A DNA stretch of 39,422 nt from Acinetobacter bereziniae (GTDB lineage: Bacteria > Pseudomonadota > Gammaproteobacteria > Pseudomonadales > Moraxellaceae): positions 1 to 39,422 of the forward strand of contig WNDP01000023.1 of the NCBI GenBank assembly GCA_009912575.1, read 5' to 3'. Positions 29,493 to 39,320 of the stretch are shown here, piece after piece. Below the pieces are notes generated by a model that searched no databases, was not told the DNA's origin, and was given only the letters and a program-made list of their open reading frames with translations. Each line of letters begins with the position of its first letter. Positions within the stretch are counted from its first letter, which is position 1. The translations under genes and the position numbers were made by a program.

Positions 29493-31214
29493 CTAGAACG
29501 GTACGCGCTTATAATCACGATAAGCAGGTTTCCAGAAATTCTGTTCAATACTTTCGAGTAATTGCTCATCACTCATTACAGTTGCAACACCATCTTGCAT
29601 TGCTGCTTGAGCAACTTTAAATGCAATGATTTTAGATACTTTCTGCAATTCGTTTAGATCAGGTAATAAGTCCGCATGGATATCGTTTAACTTCGGTGAG
29701 CAATCTGCCAAAGCGGAACTTGATGCCATCAGCATATTGTCTGTCACACGAGTTGCTTGAACAGCCACAACACCTAAACCAATACCTGGGAAAATATAAG
29801 AGTTATTGCATTGTGAAATATTAAAGGTCTCACCATGATAATTCACTGGCGCAAACGGGCTACCTGTTGCAATTAATGCTTTACCTTCAGTCCATTGGAT
29901 AATATCAGCAGGCACAGCTTCAACACGTGAAGTTGGGTTCGATAAAGGCAATACGATTGGATATTCACAATTTTCAGCCATTGTTTTAATGATTTCTTCT
30001 GTAAACAAGCCCGGTTGACCCGATACACCGATTAATACAGTCGGTTTGGCATTTTTAACAACATCATGAAGAGAAATTATTTCTTCTGCATTGCCCCAAT
30101 GTGCAACATCATCAGGTTTTTGCGCCAGCTTACGTTGGAAATCAAGTAGGTTTGGCTGATTTTCAGTGATTAGACCAAAACGATCGACCATAAATACTTG
30201 TGCACGCGCCTCAGCATCAGTTAAACCTTCAGCCACCATTTGCGCAATGATCTGTTCTGCAATACCACAACCTGCTGAACCTGCACCCAAGAACGTAACT
30301 TTCTGATCTTTCAGTTGTTTACCTGCCGCACGGCTTGCCGCAATCAGTGTCCCCACACAAACTGCTGCTGTGCCTTGAATATCATCATTAAAACAGCAAA
30401 TCTTATCACGATATTTTTCCAACAATGGCATCGCATTCTTTTGTGCAAAATCTTCAAACTGAATCAAAGCTTTTGGCCAACGACGTTTTACCGCAGCAAT
30501 GACTTCATCGACAAACTCATAGTATTCGTCACCACTGACACGTGGTTGTGACCATCCCATATAGATTGGATCATTGAGTAACTGCTGGTTATTGGTTCCT
30601 ACATCAATCGTTATTGGCAAAGTATAGGCCGGACTAATACCACCACAAGCGGTATAAAGTGATAATTTTCCGATTGGAATACCCATACCACCGATACCTT
30701 GGTCACCTAAACCCAAAATACGTTCACCGTCTGTAATCACAATCACTTTGACATTCTTACGATTGACGTTATGGATAATTTCATCAATATATTTACGATC
30801 AGGGTAAGAAATAAATACCCCTCGATGACGACGATAAATATCTGAGAAACGTTGACAAGCTTCACCTACCGTTGGGGTATAAATGATTGGCATCATTTCA
30901 CTCAAATGATTTTCAATCAGGTGGTAAAAAAGCGTTTCATTGGTGTCTTGGATATTTCGTAAATAAATATGCTTATTGATTGCTTCACTGAAAGAACAAT
31001 ACTGCTGATAAGAACGTTGACTTTGTTCCTCGATACTTTCAATCACATGAGGAATCAAACCATGTAAGTTAAACTGGGTTCTTTCTTCCTCTGTGAAGGC
31101 TGAACCTTTGTTGAGTAATGGCAGTTCTAGTAAGGCATTGCCTGCGTAATGAATATATAGAGGATATTTTTTCAAGGTTTCCGTTGGCATTTCCATTCTC
31201 ATTGAAGCAGTCAT
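29493..31214 (-). CDS. maeA: NAD-dependent malic enzyme
   Basis: This enzyme converts malate to pyruvate and CO2 with NAD+, linking the TCA cycle to pyruvate. Sequence from [23 protein letters not shown] to the end parallels E. coli MaeA closely, with the [14 protein letters not shown] region, the FNDDIQGTA metal site, and the [14 protein letters not shown]-binding motif. The open frame extends to 31313, but family length suggests a start at ATG 31214 ([10 protein letters not shown]), giving 573 residues; ATG 31202, 31196 and 31190 are alternatives. Confidence 0.93.
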   Translation of the reverse strand: MTASMRMEMPTETLKKYPLYIHYAGNALLELPLLNKGSAFTEEERTQFNLHGLIPHVIESIEEQSQRSYQQYCSFSEAINKHIYLRNIQDTNETLFYHLIENHLSEMMPIIYTPTVGEACQRFSDIYRRHRGVFISYPDRKYIDEIIHNVNRKNVKVIVITDGERILGLGDQGIGGMGIPIGKLSLYTACGGISPAYTLPITIDVGTNNQQLLNDPIYMGWSQPRVSGDEYYEFVDEVIAAVKRRWPKALIQFEDFAQKNAMPLLEKYRDKICCFNDDIQGTAAVCVGTLIAASRAAGKQLKDQKVTFLGAGSAGCGIAEQIIAQMVAEGLTDAEARAQVFMVDRFGLITENQPNLLDFQRKLAQKPDDVAHWGNAEEIISLHDVVKNAKPTVLIGVSGQPGLFTEEIIKTMAENCEYPIVLPLSNPTSRVEAVPADIIQWTEGKALIATGSPFAPVNYHGETFNISQCNNSYIFPGIGLGVVAVQATRVTDNMLMASSSALADCSPKLNDIHADLLPDLNELQKVSKIIAFKVAQAAMQDGVATVMSDEQLLESIEQNFWKPAYRDYKRVPF

Positions 31215-31515
31215 TCTGCTTCTATCTTTTGCTAAGCTACGACTTTGGTCGCATACAAGCTTAAGCCTATTTTTCACTAAATGGGTATTTAGATACGTGA
31301 TAGTGATATTCAAAGTATTTTACAGAATGATAAATTATTCTCATTTTTTACAAACTCTTTAAATATTTAATACAATCTATTGTTTTTTATATCAATAACA
31401 AAGAATTAATCCAAATTTTAAAATCTATCAATTTCCAGTGTCACTGAGCTACGATTGATTTTTTTCGCATTTCAATTTATGTTGTGTTTAATTGAATGAA
31501 GCAAAACCAATAACA

Positions 31516-32109
31516 ATGAACTCAAAAATTTTTATACTTCTTATAAGCAGTGCAGTACTTTGTACAGGTTGCCAAACAGCCAAAAAAGTTTCTTCTGGTG
31601 TTTCCAAAACCACTGAAAAAGTGAAAAGCTTGGTCGGTCTAGGCGAAGCAAAAGTTCCAGAAGTTGATAAACAAGGCGTAGTCGATGTCAGTAAAGCAAC
31701 ATTAGAAAAGCTTGAACAAATGAAACTCAATATGCCCACTGGACAATGGGTATATATTGAAAATGATTTACAAGGGATTTATACCCTACAAAACAAATCT
31801 ACTGACGGCAATATTTTGTATTTACGTCTGAACTGTAAAATTCCTTCGCAAAAATCTGGATTTAGTATTGAAGACAAAGATGCTAAGGAATTACTCAAAG
31901 CACATGACCCTCAAGCAGGACAAGTTCAGTTTTTAATCGACAATAAAAACTATGGTAACCCTTTTGATCTGGTCAATGCGAAAAAAATGCCAAGTTTTCA
32001 AACCGCACTCAGTAAGGCTAAAGTGATTAAGATTTTTAATAATTCTAAACTATACAGCTTTAACAATGGTCATGCTGAATTGCTGAGTAAACCTGTTAGT
32101 TGCATGTAA
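31516..32109 (+). CDS. Putative lipoprotein
   Basis: This 197-residue protein has lipobox LCTGC (Cys19). The next segment (TAKKVSSGVSKTTEKVKSLVGLG) is likely an amphipathic linker, and a globular domain follows with two more cysteines (LNCKI and PVSCM). I recognise no family. ATG 31516 is chosen over the TTG at 31492. It is divergent from the malic enzyme and convergent with the DUF2798 gene. Confidence 0.75.
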   Translation: MNSKIFILLISSAVLCTGCQTAKKVSSGVSKTTEKVKSLVGLGEAKVPEVDKQGVVDVSKATLEKLEQMKLNMPTGQWVYIENDLQGIYTLQNKSTDGNILYLRLNCKIPSQKSGFSIEDKDAKELLKAHDPQAGQVQFLIDNKNYGNPFDLVNAKKMPSFQTALSKAKVIKIFNNSKLYSFNNGHAELLSKPVSCM

Positions 32110-32122
32110 GCACCCTACTGAA

Positions 32123-32392
32123 TTATTTAGGCATATCCACAAACACAGCTGTGAGTCGACGCACTAACGGCAAAACAACCAATACAACTGGATATGCCAC
32201 GGCCCACGAAACCATCCATGCCGAAAACCATTTTGCCAAAAAACCATCCACGAGACCCACATTGATGAACATATTGATCAATGACACCATGCCACTCATT
32301 AAACAGGATAAGAAAAAAGGCATAATCCATGCAGCGAATTTTGCAGGGAGTTTCGGAATATTTCCGATAATCGTGGGAGGAATATTTGACAT
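32123..32392 (-). CDS. DUF2798 family membrane protein
   Basis: This 89-residue protein has two hydrophobic helices (about 20-45 and 60-80). The pattern LPAKFAAWIMPFFLSCLMSG, then NVGLVDGFLAKWF, then WAVAYPVVLVVLPLVRRL matches DUF2798 from memory. Function is unknown; the family are small inner-membrane proteins. Plus-strand ORFs over the same bases lack family features. Confidence 0.8.
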   Translation of the reverse strand: MSNIPPTIIGNIPKLPAKFAAWIMPFFLSCLMSGMVSLINMFINVGLVDGFLAKWFSAWMVSWAVAYPVVLVVLPLVRRLTAVFVDMPK

Positions 32393-32449
32393 GAGGACTC
32401 AAAATTGAATATGCACGGCAATTTTATGCTTTTCAGCTGAGCGAAACAA

Positions 32450-32869
32450 TCAATCATTCCACATCACATCCAACACATTTTGCCACTTAGTGTCATTAGG
32501 TAAAAGCATTGGTTCATCGTAGAACATGGCTATGCTATTTAAAGCAAGCTCCAATGAAATGATTGCATTTAAAGGCAGCCAAGTATCGTCGCCAATATCA
32601 AAAAGTTTCGAATTCATTTGTTCATTACAAGTTAACCAAGATTCGCCTTGTTGTGCGGTAGGGACATTTTTGTCATAGCGCAAGATTAAGTGCTTGCTGT
32701 CAACAAACCAAAATAACAGAATGATTTGTCCTTGATTTGGAATATCCAGTGCAAAATAGCCTGAATTTGAAAATTCAAGATCTTGCGCTTGGACTTGACT
32801 AAACAATCGAATAATTTGCTCTTTTTTCATTTTCTGATGATCAAATTGATCCAAAAAGCTCACGAACAT
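32450..32869 (-). CDS. Hypothetical 139-residue protein
   Basis: This is a soluble protein with no signal peptide, with acidic and aromatic-rich beta pattern (GYFALDIPNQGQIILLFWFVD). ATG 32869 or 32830 could start it. I recognise no family. It is divergent from argS across about 195 bases that hold a likely argS promoter but nothing else I can support. Confidence 0.65.
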   Translation of the reverse strand: MFVSFLDQFDHQKMKKEQIIRLFSQVQAQDLEFSNSGYFALDIPNQGQIILLFWFVDSKHLILRYDKNVPTAQQGESWLTCNEQMNSKLFDIGDDTWLPLNAIISLELALNSIAMFYDEPMLLPNDTKWQNVLDVMWND

Positions 32870-33064
32870 CTTTTGTTATCCTTTTTTGAAAGAAGATCTA
32901 TCTAGGCTGTCAGTTGATCATATAAAGCTCGAGAATAGATCAAAGATCTCAGACTACGATCTTTCTGCTTGAATAAGTTTTATTCTATACAAATGCATTC
33001 ACCTAAAAGGCTCAAAATTTGCTATATTTAGCGTTTTTCTGCGACATTTATTTCTCTATAGATT

Positions 33065-34858
33065 ATGAATACGGCCATACAAGCAGCTCTTGATCATGCA
33101 GTGCAATCCCTACAAGCTGAAGGGACTCTTCCATCTGACTGGAAAAACACAAGTGTTTTAACGCGAACCAAGGACCGAAGCCACGGTGATTTCGCATCAA
33201 ACATTGCCATGATGGGTGCAAAAGTTGCGGGTATGAAACCACGTGATCTTGCTGAGAAAATTTTAGAAAATCTCCCAGAAGTGGTAGATATAGCAAAAGC
33301 TGAAATTGCAGGACCTGGTTTTATCAACTTCTTCCTCAATGCAGACCAACGCTTTGCTGTACTTGATCAAATTCAAGCACAAAAAGATCTGTTTGGTAAA
33401 ACCCAAGCCAATGCAGCTAAAAAGATTCAAGTTGAATTTGTTTCTGCCAACCCAACGTCTAGCCTGCATGTGGGGCATGGTCGTGGTGCAGCTTACGGGA
33501 TGACTGTTGCTACATTACTCGAAGCAACAGGTGCTAAAGTTGATCGTGAATATTATGTCAACGATGCAGGACGTCAAATGAACATCCTTGCGACCTCTAC
33601 TTATTTACGTTACTTAGAATTGACTGGGCAAACTTTAGTTTTCCCAAAAAATGCCTACCAAGGTGACTACGTTAAAGAAATTGCTCAAAGCATTATCGAT
33701 AAAGATGGTGATGCTTATGTGCGTGCTGTTGCTGATATCTATAAAGATGTTCCAGAAGACGTTCAATACGCTGAGGAATTGGATGCAGATGGCAATAAAG
33801 TTGTGCTTTCAGGCGATAAAGAAAAGCATATTGATGGCTTGATTCATAATTCACAAACATTGGTTGGTGAAGGCTATCGTGTGTTCCATCAAGCTGCATT
33901 ACATGCCATTTTAGATGATATTAAAGATGACCTTGGTGAGTTCGGTGTAACTTTCAACCAGTGGTTTAGTGAAGCATCGTTGACTGATAAAATTGACGAA
34001 GCTCTTCAAACTTTAGATCAACGTGGTTATTTGTACGAAAAAGATGGCAACATCTGGTTTAAATCGACTGAATTTGGTGATGAAAAAGATCGTGTTGTAA
34101 AACGTCGTAATGGGCAAACCACGTATTTTGCCTCTGACATTGCTTATCATTTGAATAAATTACAACGTGGTTATACTGACCTGATTGATATTTGGGGCTC
34201 AGACCACCATGGTTACATTTCACGTGTAAAAGCAGCCATTGATGCCATGGGTTATGACTCATCAAAACTCACCGTGTTATTGGTACAGTTTGTAAGCTTA
34301 TGGCGCGGTGGTGATGAGATGGTACAAATGTCATCTCGCTCTGGTCAATTTGTGACTTTACGAGATCTTCGTAAAGAAGTTGGAAATGATGCAGCACGTT
34401 TCTATTATGTTATGCGCAAATCTGAACAACACATTGATTTTGACTTAGATTTGGCTGTATCACAAAGCAAAGACAATGCCGTGTATTATATTCAATATGC
34501 GCATGCACGTATTTGCCGTATGTTAGAAAAAGCGGCAACAACAAATATTCAATTTGATACTGAAAATGCACGTCAATTTGCTGCAAAATTAGAGCTTGAG
34601 GCTGAAGCTGAGATTTTAGCAAAACTCGCAGCTTACCCAGAAGTGATTATTCGTGCTGCAAACAACTATGAACCGCACCAAGTAGGTAACTACTTGAAAG
34701 AACTTGCTGCTTTATTCCATGGTTGGTACAACGAGAATAAAGTTCTGGGTGATGATGCTGAATTGACGCAAGCACGTTTATTGCTTTCTGCAAATGTCCA
34801 GCAAGTCCTTCGCAATGGTCTTGAGTTGCTTGGTGTTTCTGCACCTGAAAGCATGTAA
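33065..34858 (+). CDS. argS: Arginyl-tRNA synthetase
   Basis: This 597-residue enzyme charges tRNA-Arg. It has a class I HVGH motif (in PTSSLHVGHGR), an N-terminal additional domain, the MSSRSG variant of KMSKS, and the C-terminal anticodon-binding helices with FHGWYNENKVL. Length is normal. A SPOR-domain protein follows, as is common in gammaproteobacteria. Confidence 0.98.
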   Translation: MNTAIQAALDHAVQSLQAEGTLPSDWKNTSVLTRTKDRSHGDFASNIAMMGAKVAGMKPRDLAEKILENLPEVVDIAKAEIAGPGFINFFLNADQRFAVLDQIQAQKDLFGKTQANAAKKIQVEFVSANPTSSLHVGHGRGAAYGMTVATLLEATGAKVDREYYVNDAGRQMNILATSTYLRYLELTGQTLVFPKNAYQGDYVKEIAQSIIDKDGDAYVRAVADIYKDVPEDVQYAEELDADGNKVVLSGDKEKHIDGLIHNSQTLVGEGYRVFHQAALHAILDDIKDDLGEFGVTFNQWFSEASLTDKIDEALQTLDQRGYLYEKDGNIWFKSTEFGDEKDRVVKRRNGQTTYFASDIAYHLNKLQRGYTDLIDIWGSDHHGYISRVKAAIDAMGYDSSKLTVLLVQFVSLWRGGDEMVQMSSRSGQFVTLRDLRKEVGNDAARFYYVMRKSEQHIDFDLDLAVSQSKDNAVYYIQYAHARICRMLEKAATTNIQFDTENARQFAAKLELEAEAEILAKLAAYPEVIIRAANNYEPHQVGNYLKELAALFHGWYNENKVLGDDAELTQARLLLSANVQQVLRNGLELLGVSAPESM

Positions 34859-34877
34859 GCCAGTAATAAATCATTAC

Positions 34878-34921
34878 TTTACATCATGCCCAAGCAAAAT
34901 TATGCTTGAGCATGATGTAAA
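34878..34921 (+). repeat. Strong hairpin between argS and the SPOR gene
   Basis: TTTACATCATGC and GCATGATGTAAA enclose CAAGCA-AAATTA-TGCTTG with one mismatch, an 18-bp stem. It lies about 20 bases after argS and ends just before the ribosome site of the next gene. No U tract follows, so it may be an RNA-processing, stability or attenuation element rather than a terminator. Confidence 0.65.
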
Positions 34922-34945
34922 CAATAAATAATAAGAGGGTTTCAC

Positions 34946-35545
34946 GTGTTTGGAAAAACGCAACGCGGTGTGTCTGAACGACCAACCAAACCTAAACAAC
35001 CATTGATTCCTAAATGGTTAGGGATGCTTGTGGTCATTTTAATCGTGTTAAGTTTTGGTGTCGCACTGCTGCTCTGGAAACCTTGGGCACCTGTTCAACC
35101 TAGAAATGAAATCACGTCTGAACATTATCAAGAAGATACCAACAAAGACTATCGTTTTTATGATTTGTTGCCTCAGCAACAAGTAACCCCAATTCCTGAA
35201 CAAGCTGTTCCTGAAAGTAAAAATCAGCAACAACCTGTTATCGTGGAAGCACCCTCTCAAACCACTACAGACAATGTCGATGTCGGCGTAAACGCTGAAC
35301 GAACAGCACCTGCTCAACCTGAATTCATCCTACAAGTACGTAGTTATGATGATCCAGATGCGGCTGATGCTCGTCGTGCCGAAATTATTTTAAATGGCTT
35401 ATCAGCGGATGTAGTGCAAAGTACGGAAGGTGGAAAAACATGGTATCGCGTCATTTCAGGGCCTTATGAATCACAAAATGCTGCGGTCATTGCACAGCAA
35501 ACCCTACAACATAGTGGAATTGATTCGATTGTGGTTAAACGTTAA
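34946..35545 (+). CDS. SPOR-domain cell division protein (FtsN-like)
   Basis: This 199-residue protein has one membrane helix (about residues 25-45, WLGMLVVILIVLSFGVALLLW region), a Gln/Pro/Glu-rich periplasmic linker, and a C-terminal SPOR domain (about 127-199) ending GPYESQNAAVIAQQTL. SPOR domains bind denuded peptidoglycan at the division site. GTG 34946 is the start, with AAGAGGG ahead. The position after argS matches ftsN-like genes elsewhere. Confidence 0.9.
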   Translation: MFGKTQRGVSERPTKPKQPLIPKWLGMLVVILIVLSFGVALLLWKPWAPVQPRNEITSEHYQEDTNKDYRFYDLLPQQQVTPIPEQAVPESKNQQQPVIVEAPSQTTTDNVDVGVNAERTAPAQPEFILQVRSYDDPDAADARRAEIILNGLSADVVQSTEGGKTWYRVISGPYESQNAAVIAQQTLQHSGIDSIVVKR

Positions 35546-35579
35546 TTGTTTTTCTATCATTGTAGTAATCTAGCTATTT

Positions 35580-35606
35580 AAACAGGATGCTTTGGCATCC
35601 TGTTTT
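35580..35606 (+). terminator. Terminator after the SPOR gene
   Basis: AAACAGGATGC-TTTG-GCATCCTGTTT is followed by a T run, 35 bases after the stop. Confidence 0.9.
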
Positions 35607-35711
35607 TAATTCAAATTTTACCCATTCAATCTGTTTAAATTATTCGTCTATTTTTTACTCAAAAAAATATAATTCGACTAAATATTTGCCCAAGTTGATC
35701 AAAATTAGAGT

Positions 35712-35860
35712 AATCTAGTCCCCGCAATACATTACCCATGTATCCGCAGAGAGATCAAAAGTCACCAATACTTTTGATTTGCTGTCCTGTAGTTGGCGTG
35801 ACGATCAAATCCGAATATTACAGGGCGCTCCGAGCTTAACATGGGTAAACGTCTATTTTT
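35712..35860 (+). ncRNA. ssrS: Structured RNA candidate, possibly 6S RNA
   Basis: A 450-base gap between the SPOR gene and creB holds a well-structured, more GC-rich segment. TTACCCATGT (35732-35741) pairs with ACATGGGTAA (35839-35848) to close it. Inside, ATCAAAAGT pairs with ACTTTTGAT (35754-35778), and CCTGTA with TACAGG (35786-35824). The segment includes AGTCCCCGC and GGGCGCTCC, which echo the conserved CCCC and GGCGCUCC parts of enteric 6S RNA, and the length is near 150-180. I infer 6S RNA from these, without a covariance search; the ends and strand are approximate. Confidence 0.45.
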
Positions 35861-35909
35861 CTCGTGAACTTATCTAACGACCATCATTCCTCTCTTTTCA
35901 TAAAAAATC

Positions 35910-35936
35910 TTCATTTAAACTTCACTTAAAATTCAT
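35910..35936 (+). promoter_or_regulatory. CreB-box-like direct repeats before creB
   Basis: TTCAT, TTCAC and TTCAT follow one another with 6-base gaps, an 11-base period, about 60 bases upstream of creB. This resembles the E. coli cre-tag TTCAC-N6-TTCAC with one mismatch in each outer copy. It suggests feedback control of creBC. Confidence 0.55.
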
Positions 35937-35994
35937 TCGCCTAAATATTTCAATTTCAGTACACTCAACACGAGATGATAAATATTTAATTGCA

Positions 35995-36714
35995 ATGAAT
36001 CATAAAAAGCAGATTTTATGCGTTGAAGATGATGCGGCGATACTTATGCCATTACGCTATGCACTTGAGCGTGAAGAGTGGCAAGTCACCTGGGCAAACT
36101 CTGGTCTCCAAGCTATTGATTATATTCAACAACAATCCTTCGACTTTATTATTTTAGATATTGGTTTACCTGATTTAAACGGCTTTGATGTGTGTAAAAG
36201 AATTCGCCATTTCAACCACACACCACTGTTGTTTTTGACAGCACGTGATGACGAAATTGATCGTATTATTGGTTTAGAGATTGGCGCAGATGACTATTGC
36301 ACTAAACCTTTTAGCTCAAGAGAAATTGTCTCCAGAATTAAAGCCATTTGGCGCAGAATGGAGATTCAAAATCAACTCCAACAAAACACGCAAATCAATC
36401 CTCACTCACTATCACAACATTGTCAAACATGGCAATGCAATGATGATTCTTTGCAAATCCAATACTTAGGCACGACACTACAATTAACACGTTATGAATA
36501 TCGTTTACTCAAACTGTTGATTCAACATCCTGAACAAGTGTTTAGTCGTCAGCAGTTGATGGATCAAGTTTGGGAACATCCTGAGCATAGCTTAGATCGA
36601 ACTGTTGACACTCATATCAAGAGTATACGCAACAAACTCAAACAAATATCTGCTGAACAGGATCCGATTGAAACTCACCGTGGCTTCGGTTATAGCCTGA
36701 AAAGGCTGGACTAA
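35995..36714 (+). CDS. creB: CreB response regulator
   Basis: This 239-residue OmpR-type regulator has a receiver domain with acidic pocket EDD (11-13), phospho-acceptor Asp55 in ILDIGLPD, and KPF near residue 103. A winged-helix output domain at the C-terminus has LTRYEYRLLKLL and RTVDTHIKSIRNKL. The order creB-creC-creD and the CreB-type repeats support the name. It responds to CreC and in E. coli to carbon and fermentation signals. Confidence 0.9.
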   Translation: MNHKKQILCVEDDAAILMPLRYALEREEWQVTWANSGLQAIDYIQQQSFDFIILDIGLPDLNGFDVCKRIRHFNHTPLLFLTARDDEIDRIIGLEIGADDYCTKPFSSREIVSRIKAIWRRMEIQNQLQQNTQINPHSLSQHCQTWQCNDDSLQIQYLGTTLQLTRYEYRLLKLLIQHPEQVFSRQQLMDQVWEHPEHSLDRTVDTHIKSIRNKLKQISAEQDPIETHRGFGYSLKRLD

Positions 36715-36717
36715 AGC

Positions 36718-38177
36718 ATGTCGATATTTATCCGTATTTGGTTCTTCTTCGGGTTAATTATCTTGCTCGGTTTATGGTTTATGTCTTATACCTTCAATCA
36801 ACAAGTAAAGCCCAATGTACGACAGGTTGTCGAAGATACACTTGCGGAAAATGCCAATATTATTGCCATGCTGGTTGCTGAAGATGTCTATGAGAACAAG
36901 GTTGGAACCATACAGTTTGATGAAAAAATCCAAAATGCGCTCAATCGAAAAATCAATGCCAATATCTGGCAGCACAATAAAAATGAAATCAATCAACAAA
37001 TTTATATTACTGATCAAAAAGGCATTGTAATTTATGATTCGCAAGGCATTGCAACAGGACAAGACTTTTCCAAATGGAATGATGTCTACCTAATATTAAA
37101 AGGACAATACGGCGTTCGCTCTACACGTAGTGATGAAAAGGAAAGCAATAGCAGCACGATGTTTATTGCTGCACCTATCTATTATCAAATTGATCAACAA
37201 CAAAAGTTGATTGGTGTCGTCAGTATAGGCAAGCCCAATATATCCGTACAACCTTACATTCAACGTGCTGAAAATCAACTGATCCGCCAAGCCATATGGA
37301 TTACGCTGTTGAGTTTATTTTTAGCCAGCCTAGTGGCTTATTGGCTCAAACATAGTATCGATCGCGTGCGTAAGTATGCTCAAGCGCTGGCACCTGTCAA
37401 CCAAACTCCGCATTTTCGATCCGCCAAAGAACTCAATCAAGTTGCTCAAGCTGTGGAAGATATGCGCGAGAAACTGGAAGATCGAGCTTATGTCGAACAC
37501 TACGTCAACACCCTGACACATGAACTTAAAAGCCCTTTGACCGCCATTCAAGCTAGTGCTGAGTTGTTAAAAGAAGATTTGCCGATAAGTGATCAACAAA
37601 ATTTTGCAACACATATTCATGAACAAAGTCAGCGTTTGCAAAGCTTGATTGACCGTATGCTGTTACTGACTCGCTTAGAAAAATCAAGACACTCTATTGA
37701 TATTCAAAATTTTAATTTGTCTGAATTAATCCACCAGACTTTAGATCGGCACGCCAGTCAAATGCAGGCTAAAAAATTCAATGTTTATTAGATATTGAAG
37801 CCGATTGTATGATTCATGCAGATCGTTTTTGGCTTCAACAAACGCTTGGCAATATTTTAGACAATGCTTTGGATTTCTCTCAGGATTCGGCAAAGATTCT
37901 GATTCAGCTACATCGGCAAGCACATCAACATATTGAATTAAATATATTTAATGAAGGTGTATGGATTCCTGACTATGCGCTTACACAGGTCTTTGATACA
38001 TATTTTTCACTTCCTCGTCCAATCAGCCAACAACGTAGTTCAGGCATTGGACTCAGTATTGTTCAGCAAGTCATTGAACAACATCATGGTCAGATTAAAA
38101 TTTTAAATATCGAGCAAAACCAAATTTCTATCCTACAAACCCATCAACAAGGAGTACTGGTTAAGATTTTGCTTTAA
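36718..38177 (+). pseudogene. creC: CreC sensor kinase, one-base frameshift
   Basis: The kinase has two N-terminal membrane helices around a periplasmic sensor domain, then HAMP-like linker, H-box LTHELKSPL, N-box NILDNALDFS and G-box GIGLSIVQQV. The first frame stops at 37791 after KKFNVY; the C-terminal ATPase domain resumes in the next frame, the first ATG being 37809. Adding one A to the A6 run at 37771-37776 gives a continuous 486-residue kinase. As read, the ATPase domain is cut off and the kinase would be inactive. A sequencing error is possible. creB ends three bases before. Confidence 0.85.
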
Positions 38178-38209
38178 TCACGATGATTTCATTGTTTAGT
38201 CTTAAACAT

Positions 38210-38225
38210 TTCACCTAAATTTCAC
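38210..38225 (+). promoter_or_regulatory. Perfect cre-tag upstream of creD
   Basis: TTCAC-CTAAAT-TTCAC matches the CreB target TTCAC-N6-TTCAC exactly, 82 bases before creD. In E. coli creD is strongly activated by CreB through this kind of site. Confidence 0.8.
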
Positions 38226-38306
38226 ATAAAACACCATCTCAACTCAGACAAAACACATCTCGGCATCACACACTTAGCTCAACAAAAACAACGGCTCAGG
38301 TACACC

Positions 38307-39239
38307 GTGATGCGATCCAATTTTCTCACCTTTAAAATTATTGCAATAACCATTTTGGTTGCGCTGTTTTGGATAGGTCTACTATTCATTAGCACTTTGG
38401 TGTCAGAACGACAAGGATACCAACAAGCTTTTCTCAGAGAAATCTCACAAAACAACATCAGCCCGCAAACTGTTATTTCACCTTATATTCGTGTGCCCTA
38501 TACTGAAATCAAAACCTGTTTGGACGACAAAAAAGTCGCATATTCCTGTACAGAAGAACAATGGGTATACATCAGTGCAGATAGCACACAATGGACTGCT
38601 GATTTTAAGGTTTCTGATGATACCTATAAACGCACCATCTACCGAGCAATTAGCTATACTGCAAATTTGACAGCCAAAGGGATTTTTCAAAAACCCACAC
38701 TGGAGAATAAAGATTATCAATGGAATCGTGCTGAGATCATGTTTCCTGTGCATGATCCACGAGGTTTAGACACTCAACCCACGTTAAAAATACTCAATAA
38801 GAATTATACTTTTGAAATGAGTCCCAAAGGCAGTGATGCTTCTGGTTTTGACTTTATGCGTATTTCTACAAAAAATTATCCTGAACTAATCAACGCAATT
38901 CAAAATGGTTTTTCTTTTGATTTAGCCACCAATATCACAGGTCTTGGCAAGTTTAGCTTGGTTCCCACCAGCCGTAGTGTCAGTTATCAAGCCAAAGGCA
39001 ACTGGGCGGACATCAAGTATTCAGGACAAAATTTACCCTTTGCCAAAACCAGTACCCATCAACAATTTACAGCACAATGGAAAAACATCGCACTGGGTCA
39101 TCAAAACATCAGCAAACTGATTGACTGTGACACCAGTGATTGCATTCGTCAATTCAGCCAAGGCTATTACACTCAAGAAAATGCCTATGACGTTGAGCAA
39201 AGTCAACGTATTGGCTTATCTGTATTAGTTCAGATCTGA
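38307..39239 (+). pseudogene. creD: CreD inner-membrane protein, C-terminus lost at IS
   Basis: The open frame covers the N-terminal membrane helix and the large periplasmic domain, 310 residues. E. coli CreD is 450 residues and has a set of C-terminal helices. Here the protein ends at IGLSVLVQI, just where the sequence of the family leads into the helices. The right-hand IS begins within about 25 bases of the stop, so the gene was most likely cut by that insertion. GTG 38307 or ATG 38310 starts it. CreD affects envelope integrity and colicin tolerance in E. coli. Confidence 0.85.
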
Positions 39240-39261
39240 TCAGACATTGATCTTGAAAAAG

Positions 39262-39319
39262 AGAAAGTTACCCGTTTTGATAAAGGTGTCGAATCTTAAT
39301 CAAACAAAGGTAACTTTCT
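39262..39319 (+). repeat. Left IS end with hairpin over the transposase start
   Basis: AGAAAGTTACC (39262-39272) is the exact reverse complement of GGTAACTTTCT (39309-39319), which lies directly before the transposase ATG and includes part of the AAAGG ribosome site. The outer arm also matches the candidate terminal repeat at 75-105. Confidence 0.6.
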
Positions 39320-39320
39320 T

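Noticed and set aside
32100-32408. A 102-residue plus-strand ORF over the DUF2798 gene.
   Set aside because: It lacks recognisable features and a good start, while the minus-strand frame has clear membrane helices and matches a family.
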